Part shown: one piece after another, positions 23,628-34,845 of the stretch
How the letters are laid out: every line of letters begins with the position of its first letter
How positions within the stretch are numbered: position 1 is the first letter of the stretch
Assembly: GCA_028023455.1 (NCBI GenBank)
Contig: JAQFVV010006450.1
Location: 903,501 to 967,500 of the forward strand
Source: Epiperipatus broadwayi
Lineage: Eukaryota; Onychophora; Udeonychophora; Euonychophora; Peripatidae
Direction: 5' to 3'
DNA length: 64,000 nt
Made by a program: the position numbers and the translations under genes
The notes under the pieces: generated by a model
What the model was told of the DNA's origin: nothing
What the model saw: only the letters and a program-made list of their open reading frames with translations
The model's database searches: none

Positions 23628-23870
23628 ATTAATAATTTTTATTGATCATTCATTAGAGTAGAGATTATCCATTTAATAAATAATATTGTTGTAGGGCAAT
23701 TTTCTGTACATTAGTCTTGCAAGGTAGGGACTGTTTTCTACCCACTTTTAACACCTTGTGGAAGGCATAAAAAAGTCTCTACCTTGCGTGAGAGTGATGT
23801 AGTCAACACTACACTACAGAATTAAGTGGATAATCTATAGTCTTATGGAAGACTAATAAAAATCATTAAT
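23628..23870. mobile_element. Foldback element F3
   Basis: ATTAATAATTTTTATTGATC at the left end pairs with the right end, which reads ATTAATGATTTTTATTAGTC on the reverse strand. Both arms share GATTATCCA-TTAAT further in. The loop holds a smaller inverted pair (AAGGTAGGGACT with AGTCTCTACCTT). Its unit CTACCTTGCGTGAGAGTG recurs as ATACCTTGCGTGAGAGTG at 24134-24152. Confidence 0.65.
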
Positions 23871-23879
23871 ATCTTTCCA

Positions 23880-24090
23880 TCAAGTGGTTTGTGTCAAAGT
23901 TATGAGAGCAGTAAGTTTGACACATCAATTAAACTGTAATAATTGGCTATTTATATATGCCGAACAATGATAAAGATATGTGTAAGAGACTGTGATCTGG
24001 GCCAACTCGTGAGTACTGGCTCAGCATGAAATGTGCATCTTGGGGATCATAAATCCTTTTCACATGTCTTTGGTCATATGTTTATGATTA
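23880..24090 (+). repeat. R1 repeat copy
   Basis: Shares TCAAAGTT-x-GTAAGTTTGACACAT with 1225-1260 and GGGCCAACTCGTGAGTACTGG, then GCATCTTGGGGATCAT, with the other R1 copies. Confidence 0.7.
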
Positions 24091-24095
24091 TCCTC

Positions 24096-24175
24096 TCCAC
24101 AAGGTGTTAAAAGTGGATTGAAAATGATCCATACCTTGCGTGAGAGTGGTGTAGTGAAAATTATGCTACAGTTTA
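24096..24175 (+). repeat. Partial F3-like repeat
   Basis: CCACAAGGTGTTAAAAGTGG is the reverse complement of CCACTTTTAACACCTTGTGG at 23743-23762. It is followed by ATACCTTGCGTGAGAGTGGTG, which matches 23776-23796 in direct orientation. Confidence 0.65.
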
Positions 24176-24246
24176 TTTTCAATATAAGACATGAGTATCA
24201 ATCATTTTCATGCTTTAATAAATTAATATAATGCATAAGAGATATC

Positions 24247-24258
24247 ACATTACTAAAT
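24247..24258 (+). repeat. Target-site duplication of RTE copy B (3' side)
   Basis: ACATTACTAAAT, identical to 27201-27212. Confidence 0.88.
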
Positions 24259-27200
24259 CATCATCATCAACCATTATCAATCCACTGCAGGATGAAGGTC
24301 TCTCCAAGTTTAATCCATCTTCTCCGATCTTTAGCTTCTCTTCTCCACAACACCCCTGCACATTTTCTTATTTCATACATCCATCTCACATGTGGTCTCT
24401 TTCTGGGTCTTTTACAATCTCTTGGAATCCAGTTTAAAATTTCAATTGTCCATCTATTATCATCTCTTCTAGCAATATGTCCAGCCCAACTCCATTTCAA
24501 TCTTTTAATTTTTTCAATAAGGTCAGTAACACCTGTTTGTTGTCTTACCCATACATTGCGTTTTCGATCTCTTCTTGTTACTCCCAACATACATCTCTCC
24601 ATACTCATTTGAGTGGTCTGAAGTCTCTGTATTGCTCTTCTATTAAGTGTCCAAGTCTCAGATCCATAAGTAAGAACTGGTAAAACACATTTGTTAAAAA
24701 CCATCCTTTTCAAACACATAGGCATATTTCCTTTTAGTATCAAGTTATTTCTACCAAAAGCACTCCAACCAAGTTTAATTCTATGATTAATTTCCTCCAT
24801 TATGTTTCCATCTGTATTAATAATCTGACCAAGGTATTTGTAACTGTTAACTTCTAATTCTTCATAATCAATCTTTATTTTCATATTTTGAGCAAATCGA
24901 TTAAACATTACTTTAGTCTTTTTAACATTTATCTTTTGTCCTACTTTTCTACTTCCATCTGCTAACTCCTGCAACATTTCCTGCAGCTCTGAAGCATTAT
25001 TTGCAAAAACAACTACATCATCTGCAAAATCTAAATAACTTAAATATTCTCCATTTACTTTCACTCCTTTAGTTTCCCATTTTAATCCACAAAATACTTC
25101 TTGCAGCACTGCTGTAAAGAGTTTTGGAAATATGGAGTCACCTTGTCTCACACCTTTCTCAATGTTGATTTTTCCAGTATCATTATATAATCTAATTGTT
25201 GCTGTTGCATTTTTATAAATATTCTTTAAAATATGACAATATCCTGGATCTATAACTTGATGATCCAATGCTTTAATCACTGAAGAAATGTGTATAGAAT
25301 CGAATGCCTTTTCATAATCTACAAATCCAAAACATAATGACAACTCATATTCGTTTGTCCTTTCTATGACTTCTCTCAATACCTGGATATGATCTATTGT
25401 ACTAAAACCACTTTTAAATCCAGTTTGTTCTCTTGGTTGATGGAAATCCAAAGTTCTCTGTAGACGAGTTGTAATTATATTGGTAAGAATTTTATATAAA
25501 ACTGATAAAAGGCTGATAGGTCTGTAATTTCTAATATCTTCTTTATCACCTTTTTTAAATATTAATATTATTACTGCATTCTTCCAATCTTCCGGTACAT
25601 CTTTATCATTTAGACATTTGGTATATAACTTTGCTAAAATTGTTTCTATTTCTTCACCTGCTTCTTTTAATATATCAATTATAATTCCATCATTTCCTGG
25701 AGCCTTTCCTTTCTTCATACACTTAATTGCATGTCTCACTTCTTCATTTAAAATTCTGGGCAATTCGGAAGATGTAATAGATATAGGAGGTACTTGTTCT
25801 TTATTACTATATAATTTTTGATAAAAATCTTCTACCAATTTCATGATGTCATCTCTCTTTTTAGTAATAATTCCATCTTTTCTTCTTATTGCAGATATAA
25901 ATTTCCTACCAATACCAAAATGTTGTTTAACATTTTTGAGACTTTTATTTTTTTCTACAACTTTCCTTGCTATTTCACAGTTATACTTTCTTATATCATT
26001 TTCAACTCTTTTCCGTACCATTTTACAAAATTCGAGATATTCAATTCTTTTTAATACATCATTTTTGTATATCTTCATATTCCTTCTTTTCTTCATAAAT
26101 TCTCTAGTCTCAGTAGAAATTTTATTAGTCAATTGCTGCTTTTTTCTACCAGCTATGTTTATTGCAGTTTTTAAAAGTGTATCAGTTATTTTCATATTAA
26201 TTTCATTCAAATCTGAATCATGTTCAAAATCTCCTAACACTTGAAACCTATTTGTAAGTTCTAATTTAAATTCATTAGAATGTTTCTGAAGATTAGGAAT
26301 ATCAACTGTAAATATTGTTTTTCTTAATAATTTTTGTCTCTCTAATTTTACATTAACACGTAACTTACACCTTACTAATCGACGATCACTTCCTGTGTTA
26401 AATTTATTAAGAACATTACAATCTTGAAATATGTATTTTCTGTTAGTCAAAATATAATCCAATTCTGCTGTACCTTCATTTGGATGCTTCCATGTCCATT
26501 TCCTTTTAACATTTTTCTCAAAAAATGAATTCATAATATAAAGTTTTTCTTTTTCTGCAAACTCCACAAGTCTATGTCCTCTCTCATTTCTATTACCATA
26601 ACCAAAATTACCTACAGCACTTTCATCTTTTATTTGTTTACCAATTCTAGCATTAAAGTCTCCCATAACAATTTTAAAATGTTGTTTACTCTGATCAAAG
26701 CCTTTTGTACATCCATATAAAAATCTTCTACTACTTCATCACTATGAGAACTTGTTGGGGCATAAACCTGAATTATCTGCATTTGGTATCTGCTATTAAG
26801 TTGTATAACTAATCTTGCCACTCTGTCCGATACACCATCAATCTCCACAATATTGTTCTTCCACTTTTTATTTATAATGAATCCTACTCCACTTGTATTT
26901 CCAATATGTGTACCTTTATAATAGAGTATATGTCCACTTTTTAAATCAATTGTTTCTTCTCCTTTTCTTCTAACTTCACAAAGTCCAATAATGTCCCATT
27001 TAATATAAGACAGTTCTTCTTCTAATTCTTGCAATCTTCCTTCACTTGAAAGTGATCTGCAGTTGTAAGTACCTAAATAAAAAGTTGTCATCAAATGGCA
27101 GCCTGGGTCCGCAATCAGGGGATTCTTAGCACCCTCTGCCTTCGGCCACCAACCGTTGCCTTGGTTGGTGACTTTACAGCCTCCTGGGAATAAGGGCCAT
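24259..27200 (-). mobile_element. RTE-type LINE copy B
   Basis: A 2.94-kb minus-strand copy with a perfect 12-bp duplication. Its 3' end is the (TGA)n tail (read on the minus strand) at 24259-24270. Its 5' end is ATGGCCCTTATTCCC at 27200. It is nearly identical to copy C, so it is a recent insertion. It lacks the 330 bp that copy C carries upstream of ATGGCCC, so it is 5' truncated relative to C. One frameshift inactivates it. It landed next to R1 and F3 repeat sequence. Confidence 0.92.
24267..27090 (-). pseudogene. RTE copy B endonuclease-reverse transcriptase, frameshifted
   Basis: The same two-domain protein as copy C: an APE endonuclease followed by a reverse transcriptase and a basic C-terminus. 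One base is missing from an A run at about 26697-26700 (three A's where copy C has four, in TCAAAAG). This breaks the frame between QKA and FDQSK, so the endonuclease N-terminus (frame 26630-27313) is separated from a 799-codon frame (24267-26666). A 3-bp in-frame loss gives EELEVNSYK where C has EELEEVNSYK. The RT motif reads RQGDSIFPK where C has RQGDSISPK, a change at a normally conserved Ser. FADDVVVFANN is intact. It is non-functional as it stands, but only recently so. Confidence 0.9.
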
Positions 27201-27212
27201 ACATTACTAAAT
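27201..27212 (+). repeat. Target-site duplication of RTE copy B (5' side)
   Basis: ACATTACTAAAT directly follows the 5' end of the element. Confidence 0.88.
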
Positions 27213-27429
27213 ACATTTACTAAAATTCCTGCAATTATATTTATTAATGTATTAATATTAATACAATTTTTCTTATTTATCAAAACAAGTTTATTTATAC
27301 AAGGTTTTATCAAGAGGTGTACAATTTATGAGCGAATATGTTCATATATAAAGAATTAAAACAAACAAGAAGAAAAAAAACAAGTATAGATATTAATGCT
27401 AATTGATAATTTTCAGTTAGGTTAAAGTT

Positions 27430-28492
27430 TCTTAGGAATCAGTAGATATATCAAAGTCTATTAATTCCCACATTATCTTGTATGTGCCAACCTCATGTTC
27501 TTTTCCCTCATGGTCTTCAATTTATTTATGAGTTTGCCTAGGGTCAGTGCTATTGGTATCAAAAAGAAGTGAGCATCTCATAAGCCACATAGAATACGCT
27601 AAAAGGTAGCACCTCTAACTATAGAAAATATGCTTGCATTAAAGTTGTAATGAGTGTGAGCCACTAAACAAAGAAATTAGATGTCTACATTGGTGTAATG
27701 CAGTATCCTGATTGAAAATATGTTCAATGGTGTCCTCTCCCCAATGGCATAATGAGCAAACAGGGTCTAAAGATGAAAAGCTCCTATTCACTGCTAGAAA
27801 GTAAGTTGTGGGAAGGGCATTAAGGTTAACCTTGATAAGAAAATCAAAGTACTTCGGCTCAAGCCACCACATATGCATCCCAATAGCATACTTTTGAAGG
27901 TTTTGATCCAGTGGGTGGTGCATTAATTTTTGAAATGTTTTCTGCTAATTCCAAAAGCCAAGAGATTTGACAAGGTAGAGGAGTGTCAGTAGGATTTATT
28001 TTAAATTGAGGCATGAATTGTGGAAGAACTAAATTTAACTTGTGCAATAGATTATATGAGTGCTGGAGCCAAAGCACTTTAAGTGAATGAAGCCCCAACC
28101 CATTTAATTTGGATGGTCTTTGAATTTTGTTGAGGCTAATCGCAACAATTATGCCCTTCCATAAAAGCTAAGAGCAAAGGAAATTGACATCATGAACAAA
28201 TTTGCCAGTAAACTTCATGAATGGCATGAAATATGCTATCCTTGGGAACAGCAACATGTTTAACAAAGCTACATTCACATAGAGTAACATGTATACCCTT
28301 GCAAGGGAATTGATGACCTTTGTAGCTGTTGTAGTAATCGAGTTTTGTATGACTTTTCTCCTAGCTGATGGATAAAGAATAAACTGTAATCCCAGAAATT
28401 TGTGAGGCTTAGTAGAAAAGGGAGAGGGGATACTGTTCCCCAAGGATAACCTCCATGCGGAAGATTTGGCTATATTAAAAGATAAACCTTGA
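27430..28492 (-). pseudogene. E1-related non-LTR reverse transcriptase fragment
   Basis: A minus-strand fragment of the same family as E1 (11.25-14.0 kb), but clearly diverged. From 28492 downward it reads GLSFNIAKSSAWRL, then KPHKFLGLQF. E1 has GLIFNIHKSAAWKI and PQKFLGF at the same place. At 27639-27923 it reads LDPVCSLCHWGEDTIEHIFN, which keeps the His that E1 lost. Further on, YSMWLMRC aligns with FSLWKTRC of E1. The fragment begins just after the palm YxDD motif, so it is truncated there. Stops and frameshifts divide it into pieces (28168-28443, 27859-28098, 27639-27923). No TSD was found. Confidence 0.75.
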
Positions 28493-29857
28493 TATTAACT
28501 TCTAATTATATTCACTAAGACTAAAGTTCACTAATTTATTCAGATTAAAATATAGTCTGATAATTAATTGCTCAAAAGGTCATATGATGTTTGAGCACAA
28601 AAAGGGGCAGAAATATTAAACATTTCCATCATAAAGTTATTATGTAAATGGTATTCATTCTCCTCATAAAATTTACATCATAATATATGAGTAAAGTTTA
28701 TGATTGCTTTCATCCATCCAGGTTGGTTATGATATATTATAAATATAGTAATAATTTCACTGTCTACTCTTCATTATTCTCTTTTACCTCTTAATGAGTT
28801 CTCATTAAATTGAAATACCTTTATTTACATCCAAAATGATGTCAAAACATTATATCTATTTATATTACAGTGTAACCCAATGAAAAAGTAACCAATATCA
28901 GGTTCTCTAACCAAGTTTCCTGCAACACCTTCTCTGTACCAACATATTGCCTTATGTACCAACACAGTTATGCTATTAAGCAGAAAAATGTAGGTAGTAA
29001 CATATCTGGATCATGAATTACAACCTAAAATATGACTGTTTTGTACTAAACAATGCATTAACATTATATTTTGATTTATATTAGAAAAAAATGCTACTGA
29101 AACATTTGAAATGATTTAAATTATGTATGACAGTAAAAACATGAATCATAAGAATGTTTTCATTTGGTTGGAATATTTTGGGATAACAAAAAGAGCCTTG
29201 AAGATTATCTATAATGGTACAAACACATTGTTGTGCTTTTTATAATAATTTGTGATTCAGACCCATTTTGTGGTGAATAATTAAACTATGTTGCTATGTA
29301 ACGCATGCACTGCAGTTGGAGAGAAAATCTGCCTTTTCATTGAAACAAACTGTTATTTACAAATGTCCCTGCATTAATATATATCTATATAAAACCTTGA
29401 TAATGAGATACCTATACATTTACTCTTTCTAACATATTTAGATTGTTCATTTCTCATTTAATTTTATATATACATAATAAATCTATATAGATATTCATTT
29501 CTTTTATTATTGACTACCATTTAAATCGATATATATATAAAATTTTGATATTTCTGCAAAATCTACATTAAATATTATTGAATAACAAAATTCCACACAT
29601 TCTTTTATTTTCTTATTTTAAAATATATTTCTTGCTCATGCGAGATAAATCCAATTATAATAGAATATAATAGACAGACTAAAAAGGGCAAAAACTTAAC
29701 GACGTTTTGATGAAAAAAAGTTGAATCTATATTTTCCTTTTCTATTGTATATACATATTTTCAACTTTCATTGTATATATTATCCTGACAAGAGTTCATA
29801 TCAATTTATACTAAATAATTGTTATTCAACTATTTTTTTTTCTTTTCTGAGCCAATG
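28493..29857. other. AT-rich stretch without recognisable gene
   Basis: I see no supported feature here. Confidence 0.5.
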
Positions 29858-30197
29858 CAATATCTAGTAATTAATGAATATAGTCACAGAAAAGGTAGCT
29901 TTTTAGTATTCAGCTTTATTACTGCCTGGCATGCTTTCAATATATCGTTTTCCTAGTATGATTATCTTTATATCAGTGTTTAATTATTATCTAATAAGCT
30001 ATTCACTCTAAATTTAAATTTGAATATACTGAATAGCTTATTAGATAATAATTAAACATTGCTATAAAGAAATTAAAATCACATCAGTATATGCCATGAA
30101 TATGATGTATTGAATATATTGAAAGCATGCTAGGCAGTAATAAATCTGAATATTAAAAAACTACCATTTCTGTGGGTATATCCATTACCAGATATTG
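29858..30197. mobile_element. Foldback element F1 (340-bp hairpin)
   Basis: Starts CAATATCTAGTAATTAATGA and ends, on the reverse strand, CAATATCTGGTAATGGATAT. The arms stay alignable for about 170 bases each. They share TTTATTACTGCCTGGCATGC (left) against its complement near 30123-30143, and an inner TTTAATTATTATCTAATAAGC core. There is no coding capacity. It is a MITE-like or foldback element, and the single-strand form would be one long hairpin. Confidence 0.8.
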
Positions 30198-31578
30198 AAT
30201 AATTGTTGTATAATTATAAATATTTTCAGTGATAGATCAATAATAAGAATGATTGGAGAACTATAGATTCCTGGTTTAAAACTTCACTTCCTATGCTCAA
30301 ATAAATGACATCACAGATGATCTGCTTAATTATTTTGTAACTACAATTATAATTCTTAGATCAGTCTTGACTACTACTTTCTTTAGCAATTTATTAAGAT
30401 ATAATAATAATGATAATTTTAAACAAAATTTGTCATATATATATCTTCTTGAAAAAAAATTTTTTTTCATTAATTTTTTTATTTTCTAACTTAAAGGTTG
30501 AAATAATTTATTTTTGTTTTGATTACTTATTTTTATTTATTTATCTTTTTTTGTTGTTGTTGCAATACTGATATTTTATTTTTTAAACTTTCATTTTTTG
30601 AGTTTTTATTTTTAACAAAATTTGTAATAAAAAAAATAGAATAAGTTTCTTCATTAAAAAATACAACTAAATGGAAAACACAACCACACAAAACAATTAA
30701 ACTTTCCTGTGTGTCAAAAATAAGACACTTAAAAAGTAAACTGTGCATGGAAACTTGTATACATTTGCATTTAAAATCCATTGATTGTTCATGTTTAAAG
30801 AGTCAATATAGAAATACAAAAAAAAAAAAACTAAATAACCAGGAATGGTTCATGATATTTAGCCATTGCAAGCAAAACAATTTGATATTATTTATGACAC
30901 ATTAGTGAAAACGTCTGCATTTTTCAGTTAAAATTCTGATCAATTACTTTTAAAACTCTTAGTGCATTCCATTTATTAGTCTCAAACAGACATAATCAAA
31001 GTTAAATATTTTAAGTATATTTTTATTTTAAAATTATGATATTGTACAATTTTTCAATAATTATTTTCACATTATGACACTTTATGTAATTACTTATTTT
31101 ACTGGTTTCTATTAGAGTCTGTCATGCAGATAATTTTTAAGATAAAAGAAAATTATCATTATTATTATATCTTAATAAGTTGCAAACTCAGTTTTTTTCT
31201 AATGGAGTTTCTTCTTGAAGGCTTCTAAACATGAGCCTAGTTAAATTACTCCTTTCATAGGTCTGTAGCAATTCCAGGTAAATGAAAAGAGCAATTTTTG
31301 TCCATTTGGCTTTTCCTCTTGAATTTCCAGCTGAGACAGATGTAGGCAGAAACTTTTGTTGCTCTTGGTTGAAGGGAAGGCTGCAGACTGGTTAAAGGGG
31401 ATTTTACTTCTCTACATTTTCTTCCAGTGACTGTAGGTTACATGGAGGAAGGTGATGCCTAGCTTTTAACTGAACTTAGCACTTGATTTTCAATGTACAA
31501 ACCATTTTTAGTGCTAAACTTATAGTATGCTAAAAGCTTGATAAAAAAGCTGCTATTTTATTCAGTAGCTCGGTATCA
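30198..31578. other. AT-rich stretch, slightly more complex at 31200-31460
   Basis: Mostly T- and A-rich sequence with short runs. Positions 31200-31460 are richer in G and C but have no open frame or repeat that I recognise. Confidence 0.45.
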
Positions 31579-31780
31579 CCTGGATTAAGCTTGGATTGCT
31601 CTCTCTTCAACAGCTAAGTTAAGAATAATTTCTTCTATCTTTTGCAGCAGCAGAATTAAGATTTGACTGCTCTCTTAACATTTAAGTTATCAAATTTTTA
31701 TATTTTTTTAGCCACAGGATTAAGAACTGACTGCTCTCTTCAACAGTTAAGTTAGCAATAACTCTCTCCAGACACTTGGA
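31579..31780 (+). repeat. Decayed tandem repeat, three units of about 65-70 bp
   Basis: Three successive units each begin (G)GATTAAG or AATTAAG (31581, 31651, 31717). They continue through a TTGGATTGCTCTCT or TGACTGCTCTCTT phrase and a CAACAG-TAAGTTA phrase. The copies are clearly diverged, so the array is old. Confidence 0.7.
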
Positions 31781-31789
31781 TATAATCAA

Positions 31790-32557
31790 TAATTCATACC
31801 CCCACATATATATTTTTTAAAACAATTTGTCTGCAAGCCAATTGCAATCTGTCTCTTATGTTATCATTTTCACGACAACCAATTAAATAAAATTTTATAA
31901 CTACAATTATTCAGCTAATTATCTTCTTAATCATAGATTAAAAACAAGTTAAGAACAAGAATTTAACGACATAAAATTCTTAATATTCCTTTATAATTAA
32001 AAATCAAATCTTCTCACAAAAAAAAAAAAAAAACAACAATAACAAGATAATCTGTTAATTGCATTGATTTGATTTTTCTTTTTCATTAAATAGAGATAAA
32101 GAAAGGAAAACATCTCTGATAAATTAAAATTTACAAAATTATTAAAATCCCTATTTTTGCTCTTACCTTTCGTTTATTATTTTTTTAAAAATACACTTAA
32201 ATATGTTTAATGTTTGAGAATTTTCATACTATCATATGGGGATTTTACAATGATTGAGTTAAATAATGACTCTAATAAAAATAGGTCTAAGAAAATGTAA
32301 ATATTATTTTCCTCCATTAATAATTTTTTTTTCTTTTTTTAATTGCTAAACTTGAGGAATATGCTGCCAACTATCTAATTATTTATTTATTTTTTTTAGT
32401 GGACCTATATAACCAACTGATTGCAATATATATATGTAAAATGATTTGCATCATTTTTTTTTCTAATTTATTATTGTATCATGTATTAATTGTCTACACA
32501 CTCTTGAGGAATAAAATTTTTGCATTATACTACAGTTTAAATATTTTAAATTTACAA
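31790..32557. other. AT-rich stretch without recognisable gene
   Basis: Includes an A-rich run at 32019-32034 and T runs. No other signal. Confidence 0.5.
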
Positions 32558-32733
32558 CTATATATATGTAATTAGAAAGAAGTAACTGCATCTTCTACTA
32601 AGCTATGTAAATGGTAATCAATTACGAAAAATAAAATGATACCAATTTATTCTTTAGCTCTGTTGATATTTAAACTTAATTGATTGACATTGTCTAATTT
32701 AGAGAGTGAAATTTTCTACTATTTTAATTTTAT

Positions 32734-33075
32734 ATGCAGAATGATAATTCATCAACATTTTTAGAGCATTCCAAGAAGACAGGACATTTGTTTGAACCTT
32801 CCAGCACTAAAATAGTCTGTATTGAGAAAAATGACATCAAGCGGAAAATCAGAGAAGCATATTTTATTAATGGCAATAATAACTCCATCAATAGACGAGA
32901 TACCTGCTTTGACATCTCCAAACGTTGGACTATCTAGTTCATTTGCATATGCTTTGCATACTGTTTTGTTTCCCTTGCCCTATTTTTTCATTCTGCAGCT
33001 CACAGCACCGCTATGAATATGAGGCAAAATGACCTCGAAAGCGTTATTTTTATAGCTTCTCATTAAGCGTGGCAT
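32734..33075 (+). pseudogene. Penelope-like element, C-terminal GIY-YIG region
   Basis: The frame 32734-32937 (67 codons) reads FLEHSKKTGHLFEPSSTKI, then DIKRKIREAYFI and a downstream INRRDT. Penelope-like proteins end in a GIY-YIG endonuclease whose second half shows EH-x(3-4)-GH-x-(F/I)-x(6-8)-I, then KR-K-(R/I)EA-x-(Y/H)I and an INRD-type motif. Those are the words seen here. The GIY-YIG motif itself and the whole RT are missing, so this is a 3' fragment. Downstream (33005-33050) GCTATGAATATGAGG and CCTCGAAAGCG are shared with the fragment at 44 kb, and are probably 3' untranslated sequence. Confidence 0.68.
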
Positions 33076-33234
33076 ACGCTTTGTTAATTTTGTATATGAA
33101 ATCACTATGTAAGTATTCAGAGGATTGAGACAGAGACTCCAATTTTAACAGCTTCCAAATATCAAATGAAGTGTCAGTTTTTAATAAATGTAAGCATGGT
33201 CTATAAGAGTTGGTGTATATAGAATGTATGCTCC

Positions 33235-33264
33235 AAACTTAAGTGAATACATTCACTTAAGTTT
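33235..33264. repeat. Perfect 30-bp palindrome
   Basis: AAACTTAAGTGAAT, a 2-base spacer, then ATTCACTTAAGTTT. It lies in the middle of the larger inverted-repeat structure. Confidence 0.85.
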
Positions 33265-33295
33265 TTTAAACTCTTACTGGCAGGCGAATTGATAG

Positions 33296-33355
33296 AAATG
33301 TATATTTAAGAAATAGCGCATTATCAGAGATTGACTTCCATTTGAATAATAAATA
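33296..33355 (+). repeat. Fragment of the 15.2-kb hairpin repeat
   Basis: ATAGCGCATTATCAGAG followed by TTGACTTCCAT matches the right arm of the hairpin at 15202-15331. Confidence 0.6.
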
Positions 33356-33785
33356 TGCATAACTGAATTATATGTAGTTAGAACAAAAGCAACTGGACTT
33401 TCCACTGAGCTATGTAGACATCAATCAACTATGAAAAATTCTAATTAGAAATAATTTAGCTATGAATATTTGTGATTACATTTATTAAAAACCGATGTTT
33501 CATTTGATATTTAGAGGTTGTTAAAACTGGGGCTCTGTATTCATCTTCTGAATACTTAAATAATAATTTCAGATTATTTATTTTGTATATAAAATTAAAA
33601 TAGTAGAAATTTCCACTCTCTAAGTTAGAACAATGACAATCAACTAAGTTTAAATATCAACAGAGCTAAAGGATAAAATGGCATCATTCTTTTTTTTCCC
33701 TAGTTGATTGACATTTACATAGCTCAATTGGAGATCCAATTACCTGCTTCTCTAATTATATATAATTTAGCTATGGATATTTATT

Positions 33786-34715
33786 ATTGCATATATATAT
33801 GTAAGTAAATAATTAATTGAATACTTCATAAATATGAAATAATACTGAATAGTGTTAACTAACCTTGCATCAGTTATAGAAATTTCACAATCTTTTAAAC
33901 ATAGATGACATAGGTTATGATAGACATTTGTTTTCAGTAGAGGTTAATTGATTTTTTTTTATCAAAGATAATTTTTTGAACAATCATAAAATTTTAAAGA
34001 TGATGAAAGATAAGTTAATATTGTTTAATATAATTATATGTGTATGTCTATGAGAAGTTAAATTTGATTTTATGCTTTTCTTCTTTATTGTTTACATATA
34101 TTATCTTATTTCATTCAGGTTTTTAAAAATCTTTCTCAGTCATCCATGAAAAAATTTTTGCTCTATGATATATCCAAAAAAATATTTATAGTTTTTAGGA
34201 TGCTAAATTCTTTCATTGATTAATTTTAGTAACATGTATTATGTCAATTTCTGTCTTTTTTGCATCATTGCACACACATCATATATATTATTTATTTACA
34301 ACAAAAGTAATAGACAGTAAATGTAATTTTGATATATCACTGTGAAACCAGACTTATGGGTTTAACATTTATATACTAAATATTTTTTAACTACATTCTA
34401 GCCTCTTGAGATACAAACTTAGCTAACTATTGATAAACTTTGAAGTTCATAAAATATTATTTTTACCAAAAAAAAAACTAACAAAGGAATCAAAAGCGTT
34501 TATAATTAAATACAATCACAGTCACTAAAATATACTTGAAGACTTATATAATTGAATAGACAAGTTGTTTTGGATTCAGAACTTTAAAATATAAAACTTA
34601 TTAGTCATTAGCATAAATAGTATAAAATAAATAAAAGTTGAAGCTGAATGAAGTCATAAATCCAATGCTTCTCATTGAAGAAAATCAGTAGTCAGAAACT
34701 AGTCTAGGGATCTTG
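33786..34715. other. AT-rich stretch without recognisable gene
   Basis: Nothing that I can support. Confidence 0.5.
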
Positions 34716-34845
34716 ATGTGCAAAACTCCTTATACAGAAGCACCACTCAGTGCAAGTCAGAGTAATCAATGGGTGCAGAAATTGCATAAAATCTCTATCT
34801 AATGCCTACTCATCCAATATCTCCAAACTAATTTCTAGTTTATGA
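34716..34845 (+). repeat. Dispersed repeat related to the M2 element at 61.6 kb
   Basis: GCAAAACTCCTTATACAGAA, CAGAGTAATCAATGGGTGC and AAAATCTCTATCTAATGCCTA match the reverse complement of 61560-61690 with moderate divergence. The last 25 bases of the window (63976-64000) also carry AATAATCAATGGA in a similar context and may start a third copy. Confidence 0.65.

Larger units (their letters stand above)
32558..33785. repeat. Nested inverted-repeat structure of about 1.2 kb
   Basis: The outer arms (about 32558-32735 and 33583-33770) are reverse complements with moderate divergence. Shared words include GAGAGTGAAATTTTCTACTA on the left against its complement TAGTAGAAATTTCCACTCTC. The inner arms (about 33110-33195 and 33475-33560) also pair, for example CAAATATCAAATGAAGTGTC with a copy of its complement near 33495. 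A third degenerate unit of the outer arm lies at 33372-33440. The Penelope-like fragment lies between the left outer and left inner arms. Confidence 0.65.

Noticed and set aside
24292-24612. Plus-strand frames over RTE copies B and C (also 25618-26244, 54599-54919, 55928-56554)
   Set aside because: They are antisense shadows of the minus-strand RTE coding frame, with the same shadows in both copies.
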